NCBI RefSeq assembly: GCF_009389715.1
Contig: NC_052409.1
Location: 4,887,775-4,951,774, forward strand
DNA length: 64,000 bases
Origin: Phoenix dactylifera
Taxonomy: Eukaryota > Streptophyta > Magnoliopsida > Arecales > Arecaceae
Reading direction: 5' to 3'
The notes under the pieces were generated by a model that worked only from the letters and a program-made list of their open reading frames with translations, searched no databases and had not been told where the DNA came from. Made by a program: the position numbers and the translations under genes. Shown in pieces: positions 12,361 to 23,120 of this stretch. The first letter of the stretch is position 1; each line of letters opens with the position of its first letter.

Positions 12361-13526
12361 AGATATTTGAAAGCGTTGGAGATGCCATCAACCAAAATTT
12401 AATTTTAAATTTAATAACCATTTTTTTAGATATTGATCTTAAAATTTTGTTATTTAAAAATCAATTCTTAAAAATTAAAATTCTTGTTTTCTTTCAGAAC
12501 TTTAAAGAAATAAAAAAAAAGTGATAGCAAATATGGGTCAACATATTGTATAAAAAAAGATTGTGAATCGTAATCTTTTATATGTTTTAGGATAGTCTAC
12601 TACAAGATAAAAATAAACTAAATTTTAATTGATTATTATTATTATTTTTTTGATATAGTTGTGCTTAACCAAGCTCACTCCGACTAATTTCTACCGTTAC
12701 ATTATTTTAATAAAATAGTTTTATTAGTATAAACTATATTACTATTTAATAATAATATATTTAAATAATATTTAAAATGATATGAAGCATGTATTAGGCA
12801 ACTAGCTGAAGTTTTTTTTCCGAGAGAGTTTTGGTGGAAAAATCCATCTAAGACAATTTATTCAGATCCACAATACCTGGGAGAAGAGTATGGATATCGA
12901 AATATCTCCCAGTATATAAAATTTAGACTTCAAACTTAATCCAGCAAAAATTAAATGATCTAGGCACGGCTCAAACTTGGTAAGTTTACTAGATAATATG
13001 GTTCATATCGAGCCAAATAATTGACAACTTTTCTGGAAATAAAAATCTCAGAACAATCCAACTCTAGGAAGAAGAACGGAGAGCTTGTGGTCTCTCTTCT
13101 TTTAACTCCAAGTAGAATGTTAATTAGCTTTCCCGTTTGAAAGGAATCAACGGTCCCTCGCCCTCTTGCCCACCATGCCCTTGCTTCTGTTCGTGACGAC
13201 CGTCCTTTACCCGGTCGGACAATTTGAGAGCGGATCCTTAAAATAGTGCCACGTGCACAGACTACCAATGATTTAGTCCCACGTGGCTCTCATTCTCGAT
13301 GCTCTCCCATTTGAATGAACTTACTTTCAGAAAGCTAGCATGGCCAATTGGCCGTGTTACTATTTTCTTCTTCTCTCTCTTTTTTTTCTTTTTTTCTTTT
13401 GGAATTTTTGTGCAGTGCGGGAAAGATTTTATTTGCTCATTACTCCTCTTTGTACGTCCCTCTAGACTTTATAAAAGATTTCTTACCAAGCTACCTAAAT
13501 GAAAGAAGGAAAACAAAAAACAAAAA

Positions 13527-13529
<3 letters not shown>

Positions 13530-13601
<72 letters not shown>

Positions 13602-13634
13602 TGTATGTATGTATGTGTGCATGCATGCATGCAT
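13530..13634. repeat. Compound microsatellite (AT)n-(GTAT)n-(GCAT)n
   Basis: About 22 AT units are followed by about ten GTAT units (to 13616) and then about four GCAT units. The short frames through it on both strands are repeat artefacts rich in Tyr/Ile or Met/Tyr/Val/Cys. Confidence 0.97.
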
Positions 13635-13929
13635 ATAATTCAGAGTCAAAACAAGCAGTGCAGTAGTCCTGATGATTATTAGGAGCAAGAGCATGCGTGT
13701 AGCATATAATGCAAATGGGCATCTTTGCCTATACACTTGTCCATTGGGTCAATACGAACTCCCAACTCATCTTTGCCTAGAGAAATGCTACTGAGTTTAT
13801 AGACTTGTACGCAAATATGTGAGAAAATTGCACCAAAATTCAGGAGCTGCTTATTTATCTGCAATTGAACAGGTCGTAAAATGGAAACTAGAACAAAAGC
13901 ATTACTTGCATAGAATAATATGTTCTAAC

Positions 13930-13939
13930 AAGCTCTACA
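13930..13939. repeat. LINE target-site duplication, left copy
   Basis: aagctctaca here is repeated exactly at 18252-18261, right after the poly(A) tail. It marks the left junction of the LINE. Confidence 0.8.
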
Positions 13940-14071
13940 GTCTTACGAGTCGTGTCCGGGGCTAGCGTCGATGAGGGTCTGCAAGACGACCCTGATCATG
14001 AGTTGATGATGGACCCTGCGGCCCAGAGGGTGGATGCACCTGTGGCCGACCTCTCGGATTTTTCCCCATGA
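13940..14071 (+). pseudogene. Residual 3' end of LINE ORF1
   Basis: An open frame enters from the truncation point and runs 43 codons to a TGA at 14069-14071. That stop overlaps the ORF2 start codon as ATGA. The peptide is acidic and Asp/Pro-rich, as expected for the tail of an L1 ORF1 (RNA-binding, gag-like) protein. The upstream part of ORF1, with its zinc knuckle, is missing. Confidence 0.5.
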
Positions 14072-17000
14072 GGATTCTTGCGTGGAATTGTAGAGGGGCG
14101 GCTAAGCCGGCCTTCATGTCTTCCTTTAGGCGGTTGGTTCAGATCCATAGTCCAGAGATCTGCCTTCTCTATGAAACACGACTATCCGGTAGTGGACTGG
14201 ATCGTGTAGTACGCCGGTTTGAGGTCGACTGGGAGTCATATGTAGTTGAGTCCCAGGGGCTGTCCGGGGGTATTGTGGCTCTGTGGAAGCGGGGTGGGGC
14301 TACAGTCGATGTGTTCCATAACTGCTCCCAACAGGTCCTGATGATTATTTCGGCACCTAACGCCGCACCGTGGGTCCTGAGTGGTGTGTATGCTAGCACT
14401 GACCATCAGACCAGGAGGGTCCTGTGGGATGAGCTCACCCACTTAATCGCTCAGGGTCTTCCAACGGCGATAGTGGGTGATTTTAATTGTATCTTGGAGG
14501 GGAGTGAGAAACGTGGAGGTAGGGCTTTTTCTGACACTGTGGATAGGAGGGAGTTTCAAGACTTTCTCTCGCGAAACGGCCTAGTGGATCTAGGATTCTC
14601 TGGCCCGCAATTTACTTGGTGTAATAACCAATCTGGCCAAGCCAGGGTGTGGGAGCGGCTCGATAGGGCTATTGCTTCCTCTGACTGGCTTACCAGATTT
14701 CCGTCCTACAGGGTTAGTTATCTACCCCGGATTGCTTCGGACCACTGTCCTTTGTTGATTTCGACTGTATCTGGTTCTTCTCACCAGTGCCCCTTCCGCT
14801 TTGAGAAGGTTTGGTTGTCTCTCCCTCAATCCTGAGACATTGTCCGAGGAGCTTGGAGTCTGCCGGTTCGTGGTAACCCCATGCAGAGGGTTTCACGTAA
14901 ATTGGAATTGACTAAGCGTCGGTTACGGCGTTGGAACCGTGAGGTAGTGGGGGATATCTTCAGGAGGTTGGAGGAGGTGGAGGCTGCGATTGCCGACCAC
15001 CAAAGTAGAGAAGACCAGATGGGTACGCTCCCCGAGGCCGATATGGTCAGCCTTCGGGGTCTCCTCGCCACTCACCACTCGATCTTGCGGCAACATGAGA
15101 TCTTCTGGAGGCAAAAATTCAGAATTCAATGGGTCAGAGAGGGTGATCGAAACACTAGTTTCTTTCACCGCTCTACGAAGATCAGGAGGCAAAGGAACAT
15201 GATTCGATCCTTGCGGGATGAGCAGGGTCACCGGGTTGAAGGCGATTCGGCCATCACCCATATCCTGCTTGATTTTTTTCGCTCTCGTTGGACGGAGGAT
15301 TGTGAGTCCGATCCTGCCGGTCAGCTCCCGAGGGCTGCTTCCCAAATCAATACGACTGAGAACGCTATGTTGGTTCGTCCAGTGACGGAGGGGGAGGTGC
15401 GTGAGGCTATCTGGGCACTGGGTGCGGATAGGGCCCCTGGTCCAGATGGTTTCCCACCTTTCTTTTTCCGGAGATACTGGGGTATCGTTCGGACTGCAGT
15501 GGTGGAAGCGGTCTTGTGTTTTTTCAATCAGGCAGGTATGCCCGACGATTGGAAAGCCACATTTGTCACGCTTATACCAAAGCGTCAGGACGCGGCCGAG
15601 CCGAGTCATTTTAGGCCGATCAGCTTGTGTAATACTTTATACAAAGTTGTGGCAAGAATACTGATGGATCGTATGAAGCCCTTCCTCTCCGGCATTATCT
15701 GTCAGGAGCAGGGTGCTTTTGTGAGGGGTCGGAGTATCTCCGACAACGTTATGGTGGCCCAGGAGATGATGTGGGATCTTCGACGGGCCTCGCAGCGGCG
15801 GAGTTTGATGGCCGTCAAGCTAGATATGGAACGAGCTTATGATAGAATCAGGTGGAGTTTTCTTAGGCTAGCTTTGGAGAGCTTGGGGTTCCATGAGACT
15901 TGGATTGGGTGGGTTCTGGGGTGTGTCCGGGGACCGAGGTTCTCTATCTTGGTCAATGGCTCCCCATCTCCTTTCTTCAGTTCTACTATGGGGCTTCGGC
16001 AGGGATGCCCGTTATCTCCGTATCTATTTATTATTTGCTCTGATGTCTTGTCTCGGGCATTACGGGCTGCGTGTGCTGCCGGTGAGTTGGAGGCCTATGT
16101 CCCAGCTCCGGGGGCCCAGCCGATATCACACTTACTATTTGCCGATGACTGTCTCCTCCTGACCCGGGCTCGCGTAGCTGATGCTCAGGCTATCAGGAGG
16201 GTTTTGGGTGCCTATTGCACGGTATCCGGTCAGAGAGTGAATGGCCAGAAATCCTCCATCTCCTTTAGCCCTAGCACATCACTCAGGGTTCGACGGGGGA
16301 TTCGGAGGATTCTGGAGATGCCTGAGCAGGATGGGACCTGGACCTATCTGGGTGTTCCGATCTCGGGCAGGAGACTGCGAGTTTCTGAGTGCACCGGGAT
16401 GGTGCAGCGGGTTCAGAGCAGACTAGAGGGCTGGAGGGTAGCGTCCCTGTCTATGATGGGCAGAGTCATGCTGATTCGAGCTGTACTGGGCTCCATGCCC
16501 ATCTATCTTATGGCAAATATGGTGGTGCCAAGGTCTGTTTTATTGAAGATTGAGCGACTTCTTCGGGGCTTCTTATGGGGCTCACATGGAGGGGGTCGTG
16601 GCGTGCACATGGTGGCATGGGAGCGCATCTGCCTTCCCCTCAGGGAAGGTGGTCTAGGGGTGGTATCTCTCCTGGAGAGACGAGAGCTACTTCTTGCCCA
16701 GCATGCTTCCCGTCTCATCCTGGAGCCGCAGGGGCTCTGGAGCCGGATTATGACTATCCGCTATGGGGGGCAAGCCCGGAGGGCTGGGCCCGAGGAGGGC
16801 GGAGATGCTCCTTTCTATGGCGTGAGATAGCGACGTACTTGCCATTGGTGTCGAGTCACACCCGATGGCTGATAGGCGACGGACGTAGCATCGATGTAGC
16901 TGGTGACCCATGGGTCGACGGCCTCCCGCTGCGGCTTTGGCCGACTATGGTTAGTGTCGAGGCTGGGGAGGGTCTACAGGTTTGTGATCTCATGACCCCC

Positions 17001-18212
17001 GGGGTGGCTGGTTGGGATGAGACTCAGTTGGCCCGTTTGTTCGGGCAATCTTTGGCGGAGCGGGTTCGCTCACTACCGTTACCACAGAGTGGCGGACCAG
17101 ATGTACGTGTGTGGGGTTCCTCAACCAGATCCAGGGTCAGGATGGGCGATCTCTCCCATATCCTGCGGCAGGATTATGAGCCTGGCCCGGATTTTGCCTG
17201 GATCTGGCGATTGGGGCTTCACCCGAGGGTCGCGTTGTTCCTCTGGAAGGTGGCCTGGGACCGTCTTCCTACGAGAGCTGTACTCGCAGGTCGAGGAGTG
17301 AGGATCCCATTGGTGTGTGGGGCTTGTGGTGTGGCCGAGACGGTGGACCATGCCCTGTTTCGGTGCACATGGGCTAGGGGCACTTGGCGGTTGGCAGGGG
17401 TTCCACCGGTGGTATGGCGATGTAGGGACCTGTTCTTACAGGCCATGCGTCAGGGATCGGAGTCCTTAGTGCTGCGTCAGGAGGCTGTCCGAGCTACCTG
17501 TATTGCCTACCAGATCTGGTTGGCCAGGAATGCTCGTACCTTCAGCGAACGACGTATGTCGCCGCGATTTGTTGTCGAGAGTGCCCGCGCTCAGGCGGCG
17601 GAGCTGTGTTACACTATCCCTGTTGGAGGGACCTTGATAGCTCGGGACACCTGGGGTTCCCACTCTGCTTCGACAGCCTCTCGTACGGTGTTTTTCACCT
17701 GGGAGCCCCCACCCCCGAGTTTCCTCAAGGTCAACTTTGATGGGTCTGTTTTGGATGGTGGCACGCGGGGAGGCGCGGGTTTTGTTATCCGGAACCCGTG
17801 TGCCAGGGTTGTGGCTGCCGGTGGCAGTCAGTTATTTGACACTTCAGTTCCCAGCACGGAGCTGACAGCAGCCTGGGCAGGCCTTCGCCATGCCCGGTGT
17901 GTCTTACGGGCTAGGTCCATTATCCTGGAGGGTGACTCAGCCACCATTGTCAGTTGGATCCAGGGGGGTCCAAGGCGTGGCGGGTGTGACCATCCCTTGC
18001 TCCGTGACATTTGGGTTATGGCGAGGGATGGATGGGCCTTTCGGGCCAAGCATATTTACCGTGAAGGTAATGGTGCTGCGGATTGGGTAGCTGCGTATGT
18101 AGCTTCTCACTCCGGAGGCACCTTATGGAGTGGCGATGGGGAGTTGCCTTTGGCACTCCGAGGTATTTTATTTTCTGACTTTATTGGGTGTATCCGGTCT
18201 CGTCAGGTCTGA
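14068..18212 (+). pseudogene. LINE ORF2: endonuclease, reverse transcriptase, RNase H (two lesions)
   Basis: Three pieces read as one protein. The first (14068-14835) is an AP-type endonuclease with WNCRG, an active-site Glu (ETRLS), GDFNC, the RLDRA block and the SDHCP block. An in-frame TGA at 14833-14835 interrupts it, and the same frame resumes at once. The second piece, to 16830, is a reverse transcriptase with FADD at 16138-16149 and the FRPISLCN, LDMERAYDR and GLRQGCPLSP motifs. Between about 16770 and 16815 the reading shifts by -1 relative to the first frame. The third piece, to 18212, holds a zf-RVT-like region (CGACGVAETVDHALFRC) and an RNase H domain with the NFDGS Asp, TELTA Glu, LEGDS Asp and a final Asp. 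ORF2 protein would nick the target and copy the RNA. As read, no complete protein is made. An RNase H at the end of ORF2 is known from plant L1 elements. Confidence 0.9.
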
Positions 18213-18251
18213 TCCACCCGCATTAGCAAAAAAAAAAAAAAAAAAAAAAAA

Positions 18252-18261
18252 AAGCTCTACA
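18252..18261. repeat. LINE target-site duplication, right copy
   Basis: aagctctaca repeats 13930-13939 exactly, directly after the poly(A) run. The first two A residues cannot be told apart from the tail. Confidence 0.8.
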
Positions 18262-19239
18262 AAAACTAATACGACAATCGAGCTGATATTGCAATAGCCT
18301 TCATCTGCTCAATAAAACCATATTACTACACTTTGGTTTATGCTTATATTAATTTGTAAGCAATGCTATGTTCTAGATGGTCCAGGGTGATTAGTGGGTC
18401 GTATTTTTTGCATGGACGAATAGTTAATCTTCTTTCGACCGTTGAATTGCACTTCTTATACATCACAAAACACTCCAAACTTCTTTGTTTATATAGCTAC
18501 ATAGATCTCGAAGTGAACATTCATGATCCAATAATAGATTCATACGATGGAAGATGAATCCTTCTTCCACACGAAAGATACGACCTTGTCCCTTGCGAGC
18601 TCATCTTTTTCCCTCTTCCAAGGGATAGAAACAAGTAAGTTATGAGCTTGACATCAGCCTTGGCTAGAAGTAGTTAAGTGTTTGAAAGGTAAGCAAGACC
18701 ATAGATTTGGAATATAGTATGAACTTCACTTAGACGGCATTGCCCACGTGTCTGCCAATCATGATCTTAGTGGCGAAAAAAAACCTAGATGTACAAAAAG
18801 ATCTTAATACCTACAAATTACATTTTGCATGACTTCCCTCCCGGCCAAAATCATTTGGTCTCTCTTTTTTCACCGCTCTTGAGTTTGACCTTCAACCATA
18901 ATTTTCTTCGGTGTACAAACTGTACCACAGAGTGCTGTACATTTTTAGATGACAGCCATTAGAAGATGAATGGATATCAAATAATATACACAAATACACA
19001 TTTATGAACCATTTTATTTGATAGCCATCTATCTCATGAGGCGGTCATCTAAAATACACAGCATTCTGCGGTGCGCGATCTATGCTCTTTGACCTTTCAG
19101 TGCAACTCAATTTTAAATTCACAATCAAAATAAACTCTGAGGTCATACTTGTCATGTTACCATGCAAAAAAAAATAAATAGATATGGAGGAACTAACTCC
19201 ATATGGAGCCAAAGAAGATAACCCCTTCCTCCTCCAATG
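18262..19239. other. Upstream region of the thaumatin-like gene
   Basis: No gene is seen in this kilobase. It contains a small MITE (18911-19084) and two TTGACC W-box-type sites (18895-18900 and 19089-19094), which are WRKY-binding motifs common upstream of defence genes. The role of these sites is inference. Confidence 0.45.
18911..19084. mobile_element. Small MITE with imperfect ~36-bp terminal inverted repeats
   Basis: The left end (18925-18957: ccacagagtgctgtacatttttagatgacagcc) matches, inverted, the right end (19040-19073: ggcggtcatctaaaatacacagcattctgcgg). The match continues weakly outwards. The element is about 170 bp and lies about 160 bp upstream of the TATA box of the thaumatin-like gene. 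The outermost bases and target duplication are not certain, so I leave the superfamily open. Confidence 0.55.
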
Positions 19240-19250
19240 TTATATATATA
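19240..19250 (+). promoter_or_regulatory. TATA box of the thaumatin-like gene
   Basis: ttatatatata lies about 200 bp upstream of the proposed ATG at 19447. The intervening leader is C/T-rich, which is common in plant 5' UTRs. Confidence 0.5.
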
Positions 19251-19446
19251 GGTGGCGGCCACCATCAATTTAACCACCATTGTTCCTCACTGCCATCTAT
19301 CACCACTCTAAGCTACTGCTCTTCCTCCCCACCTTCTCTCCTCTCCAAGAGTCCCCTGCCACCATTTTAATTAACCACCATTGCTCCATTTCCCACGACT
19401 CTCCTCCAACCTCTAGTTAGATAAAGAAACCACTTATAAACCCCAA

Positions 19447-21196
19447 ATGAGTCCATTCTTATCTCCCTCAAACTCCATTCTATCCCTCAGCCTTCTTCCC
19501 CTCTTCTTCATATGTAATTTACCTTATTTCCTCCATTCTATCATTGCATTCTATTTCGTTTCAATTACAACCTGAAATTTAGTAACGACTCGGGTTCAAT
19601 ATCTATATATGTATGTATGTATTCATGTATGTATATGTACATTTACTTGCAGGGATGATAGATTGCACCAAGTTCACATTCGTGAACAACTGTGGCGACA
19701 CGGTGTGGCCTGGGGTGCTCTCCAATTCCGGCAGCCCCAAGTTGGATTCCACCGGCTTTGCCCTCGCCGCCGGCGACTCCCGTGTCCTCATGGCCCCCGC
19801 CGGTTGGTCCGGCCGCTTCTGGGCCCGCACCGGCTGCAATTTCGACAGCGCCGGCCGCGGCTCCTGCGCCACGGGCGACTGCGGGTCCGGCCAGGTGGAG
19901 TGCAACGGCGCCGGCGCCGCCCCCCCGGCGACGCTGGCGGAGTTCACCCTCGGCGGCGCCGAAGGGAAGGACTTCTACGACGTGAGCCTGGTGGACGGGT
20001 ACAACCTGCCGGTGGTGGTAATTGCCGGCGGCGGGTGCGCCGCCACCGGCTGCGCGGAGGACCTCAACCGGCGGTGCCCGGAGGAGCTGAGGGTCGGCGA
20101 CGGCGAGGGGCGGCGTGCCGGAGCGCGTGCGAGGCGTTCGGGAAGCCGGAGTTCTGCTGCAGCGGGGAGTTCGCCAGCCCCGCCACGTGCCGCCCGTCCG
20201 TGTACTCGGAGGTGTTCAAGTCCGCGTGTCCCCGGTCGTACAGCTACGCGTACGACGACGCCACCAGCACCTTCACCTGCACCGCCGGCGACTACTCCAT
20301 TGCCTTCTGCCCCGGATCCAGTCCCAGGTACGTAATATAATTATTACAACAAAAGCTTTTTTTTCTGATTTTTTTTTTTTTTGGGTTAAGAATGGGATGA
20401 TCAAACTCAAATTTGACCATTTTCATTTAGGATTCTCTTCTTTTTCTCTAGTCTTATTTAAATCTTATCTATCAAATAGTAAGTATGGGTTCTTTACCTT
20501 TCAGTATGTCGTCATTTAAAGTACAATACTTATAAGATATATACGTTCCATTTATTGATTAATTTTCTTTCTTTCTTTTCTTTTTTTTAATGGAAAGTAG
20601 CGATAGTTGCTGTCTCCTTATTCTCTGAAAACTTACTCTGAAAAACTCCTACATCGTTGCTTTTTTAAAAAAATAAATTTATTCATTGTTTTATCTTTTA
20701 TTTATCTTTCTTTATCACTTTGTTCCTATTGAAGGGGTGAGAACAGGAAAGAGAGCAGGAGAGAAAAAGAGGCTTTGTTCTTCTTCCTCTTGCTTCTTTC
20801 ACTTTGTTCTTTCCCCCACCATGCATGGTGGGGATGCACAGTTTTGGACGCTAGTGGGACGGGCTTGGTTGAGTATAAAGTGTTTTAGAATTAAAAAGAC
20901 GGGTATATTTGGGAAAGTTGGATTCCATTTTTTTTCAAGAAAAAAATGCTATTGATCTGGTTAGGAATCAAATAGATCCATTGTACTAAGCTGATGAACT
21001 ACGGGTTAATAATTTTAACAGTCAGAAATCGACAAGAAGTACTTCACCGAAGACACCAGGAGAAGTGCTGCAAGACGGCTCTTGGCTCGCAGAACTGGCC
21101 ACTGGAGAGGCTCACTCAGGGAGGGTCCCAATAGTACTGCAATCCTCGCTGATCACTGGAACCATTACTTGTCTCCTCCTATTCCTTTTCCTCTAA
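19447..21196 (+). CDS. Thaumatin-like (PR-5 family) protein, three exons, one apparent frameshift
   Basis: Proposed exons are 19447-19513 (hydrophobic signal-like start), 19653-20327 (thaumatin domain) and 21022-21196 (C-terminal tail). Introns are GT-AG and keep phase: intron 1 splits a Trp codon and intron 2 follows the SSP of the domain end. The domain shows the family signature (GSCATGDCGSGQVEC), the FYDVSLVDGYNLPV block, AYDD and the final FTC..GDYSIAFCP, with the 16 family Cys residues plus one extra near the N-terminus. The tail exon ends in a hydrophobic stretch (about ITGTITCLLLFLFL), suggesting a GPI-anchor signal or membrane retention. Between about 20105 and 20118 the frame must shift; the exon lengths fit exactly one missing base in a GGGGCGGCG stretch. 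As read the protein would be truncated and scrambled after about residue 175. This is a sequence error or a recent null allele. Members act in the cell wall or apoplast, often in antifungal defence. Exon 1 is the least certain part. Confidence 0.8.
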
Positions 21197-22059
21197 TGCA
21201 GAACAGTATATTTTCTTGGGGGTATAGACAATGGCTCATTTTGATTAGGTTGGTTGATGCAATTCAATTGGCACCTGTCATATATACTTGTAATTTAACA
21301 CTATGGTATGGTTTAGGGCTGTTAGATTTGATTTCGTGGATCGATGTGGTGCGGTATGTGTTATGAATGATTTTTGTTATGGTGACGATCATTTGATTTG
21401 GTTTACTTATATGTTTCATTGTAAGTATCTTTTGCTTTGTGAGTGGTGAACCCATTGGAGGTGCCCATGGGCAACAACCATGCCAACTTGCACCCAGGAA
21501 CGTCAAACCATTTTGTGTTATGAACTAGATTTGAGACATGCTAATCAACGGATATTTGGATCACCAATAAAATAGTATCATAGGTGTATTTCTAATTTAG
21601 GACAAAATGAAGGAACGATTCCAGCAGCAAGAACAGCCAGGCAGACACTAAATTAACTATGTAACAATTTAGGACCTCACCCAAAATAGCTAGCTGGAAG
21701 TTATTATTTGGGTTTCTTAATTCTGTATAGATACCCAAGATCTACCTAATGAATAATCTATGTGGAACTAAACATATGCCCGCACGAATCTTCACAAACT
21801 GCTTCTTGGAGTATCACATATTGTCAATTAGGAGGCACGGGTTCAAATCCAGGTGGTGGCAACCCAACCATATTCATCAAATGTTATATGCTGTCAATTA
21901 GGTTCGAGCAAATTCGATTTGAGTGGATAGAAAGTTCAATGACCCTATTCAGTTGGATCAAGGAAAGACTGTATGATACCACCTTAGATATTTTCTTTGC
22001 TGAAGGTTCTCTACCAAGCTTCAAGATAAGCTATACCAATTAGAAAAGATAATAGATCT

Positions 22060-22490
22060 TGTTAAGGAATAATAGTTTCATATTGGAAACGTTAAAAACT
22101 TTTGTGGTGCTTATATACTCTTAGACACATCCATCTAAATGCCCGAGTTTTTAGAGAGAATATTTACATGGTATCAGAATCCACCATTCCTTCTTGCCTA
22201 TCGAAACCTCCATGCTGCTACTTACTAATCCACATATCACCTCTCATTTTGGGTTCTACTTTTTGGTCTCTACATGTGAAGGGAGATGCTGAAGAATAAT
22301 AGTTTAACATCGGTTGAGGATTCTTGTGGTGCCTACATACTTTTAGAACCATCGACTTTAATGCCGGCCAAGGCTGATTCCTGTAGATACTTTTCTGAAT
22401 TTCTAATTGAGGGGTTTAGCCCTTTCGACTTGGGAGAGATCAAAGTGAGAATCAAGGTGGTGGCACCTATCTTATTTTCAGAAAAATAAG
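22060..22490 (+). repeat. Two diverged copies of a ~220-bp repeat
   Basis: The phrase aggaataatagttt...ttgtggtgc.tat(c)atac.cttaga..catc begins near 22065 and recurs near 22290. The wording (taatagtttaacatcggttgagga) resembles the ends of decayed LTR elements, but no TG..CA-bounded LTR can be fixed. I call it a repeat only. Confidence 0.4.
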
Positions 22491-22984
22491 TTAAAATTTT
22501 ATGCTTTCATGCAAATTAGGTCATGAGTTAGTCCTTTGTCAATTTCCTGAGGTTGGGTATAGCTTTAGACAGCACTTAAGCAGATGTCGCTTGTAATTCT
22601 CTGATGGGGTCACCATGTCGCTCCAATGCTCTTGGGAGCAGGCGATGGAGTTCAAATTCTCTACACCCTTCTTGCATAGAACTGATAACCTATCACAATA
22701 TGGATGACTGACCAATGGAGCGGTGCTTTTAACTTTTATAACAATTCAAATTACACTCAGGTGTAGCTTGAAAAAATGTCTCAAAATATTTCAGACAACC
22801 GATTTGGCCATTAGTTGGAACCCAACAAAGAACGATTTGTATAAGACTGAACTGAAGAACTGAATAAGAGTTGATTGGAGCAACAATTAACTAGAGCTAT
22901 GAACAGTCTAATTACATACAACCAAACCTGCTAGTAATAGCATGTAGGCAGTATTATATATGGCTCCGATACGTAAAGGGTGTG

Positions 22985-23120
22985 AATCATGGTACGCCGT
23001 ACCAGCCTAGATTAGACGGTACATGGCGTATCATATCAGTTCGGTACCGGTACTTGGTACGAATAGCGAACCAACACTCAGTATGTCAAAAAAAAACTCC
23101 ATACCGTACCATATCTTGGT
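22985..23120. repeat. Dispersed GGTACGG/CCGTACC repeat, copy 2
   Basis: This is a diverged homologue of 4577-4745, in the same orientation. Shared words in order are gacggtac, ggcgta-like, cagttcggta, cttggtac, acactc.gtatg, the A-run, and taccgtacc. Two copies 18 kb apart argue for a multi-copy genomic family. Confidence 0.6.

Larger units (their letters stand above)
3886..13929. other. Ten-kilobase gene-poor region
   Basis: The first few hundred bases are the 3' UTR and downstream flank of the cold-shock-domain gene. The rest has no frame I can assign to a protein. It contains a GGTACGG-type dispersed repeat (4577-4745), a GGATGGAT-rich inverted structure (5563-6303), a local duplication (8930-9300), a GC-rich ACGT-rich island (12150-12360) and a compound microsatellite (13530-13634). 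Everything else reads as unstructured AT-rich monocot intergenic DNA. Confidence 0.55.
13940..18253 (+). mobile_element. 5'-truncated L1-type LINE (non-LTR retrotransposon)
   Basis: The element spans from the left target duplication to the end of a 26-A tail (18228-18253). It begins inside the end of ORF1 and carries the whole of ORF2: endonuclease, reverse transcriptase, zinc-binding region and RNase H. Truncation at the 5' end, a poly(A) tail and a 10-bp duplication are the marks of target-primed reverse transcription. A perfect duplication and only two visible ORF lesions suggest a recent insertion. Nothing else in the window belongs to it; the thaumatin-like gene starts 1.2 kb downstream. 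Confidence 0.93.

Noticed and set aside
13348..13736. Frames through 13491-13736 with Tyr/Ile/His repeats
   Set aside because: Translation of the AT/GTAT/GCAT microsatellite.
14923..15609. 228-codon minus-strand frame inside the LINE
   Set aside because: A shadow of ORF2, which has all reverse transcriptase motifs on the plus strand.
21828..21870. tRNA gene or SINE at the box B word gggttcaaatcc
   Set aside because: No cloverleaf arms, no convincing box A upstream and no poly(A)/poly(T) end with a target duplication.
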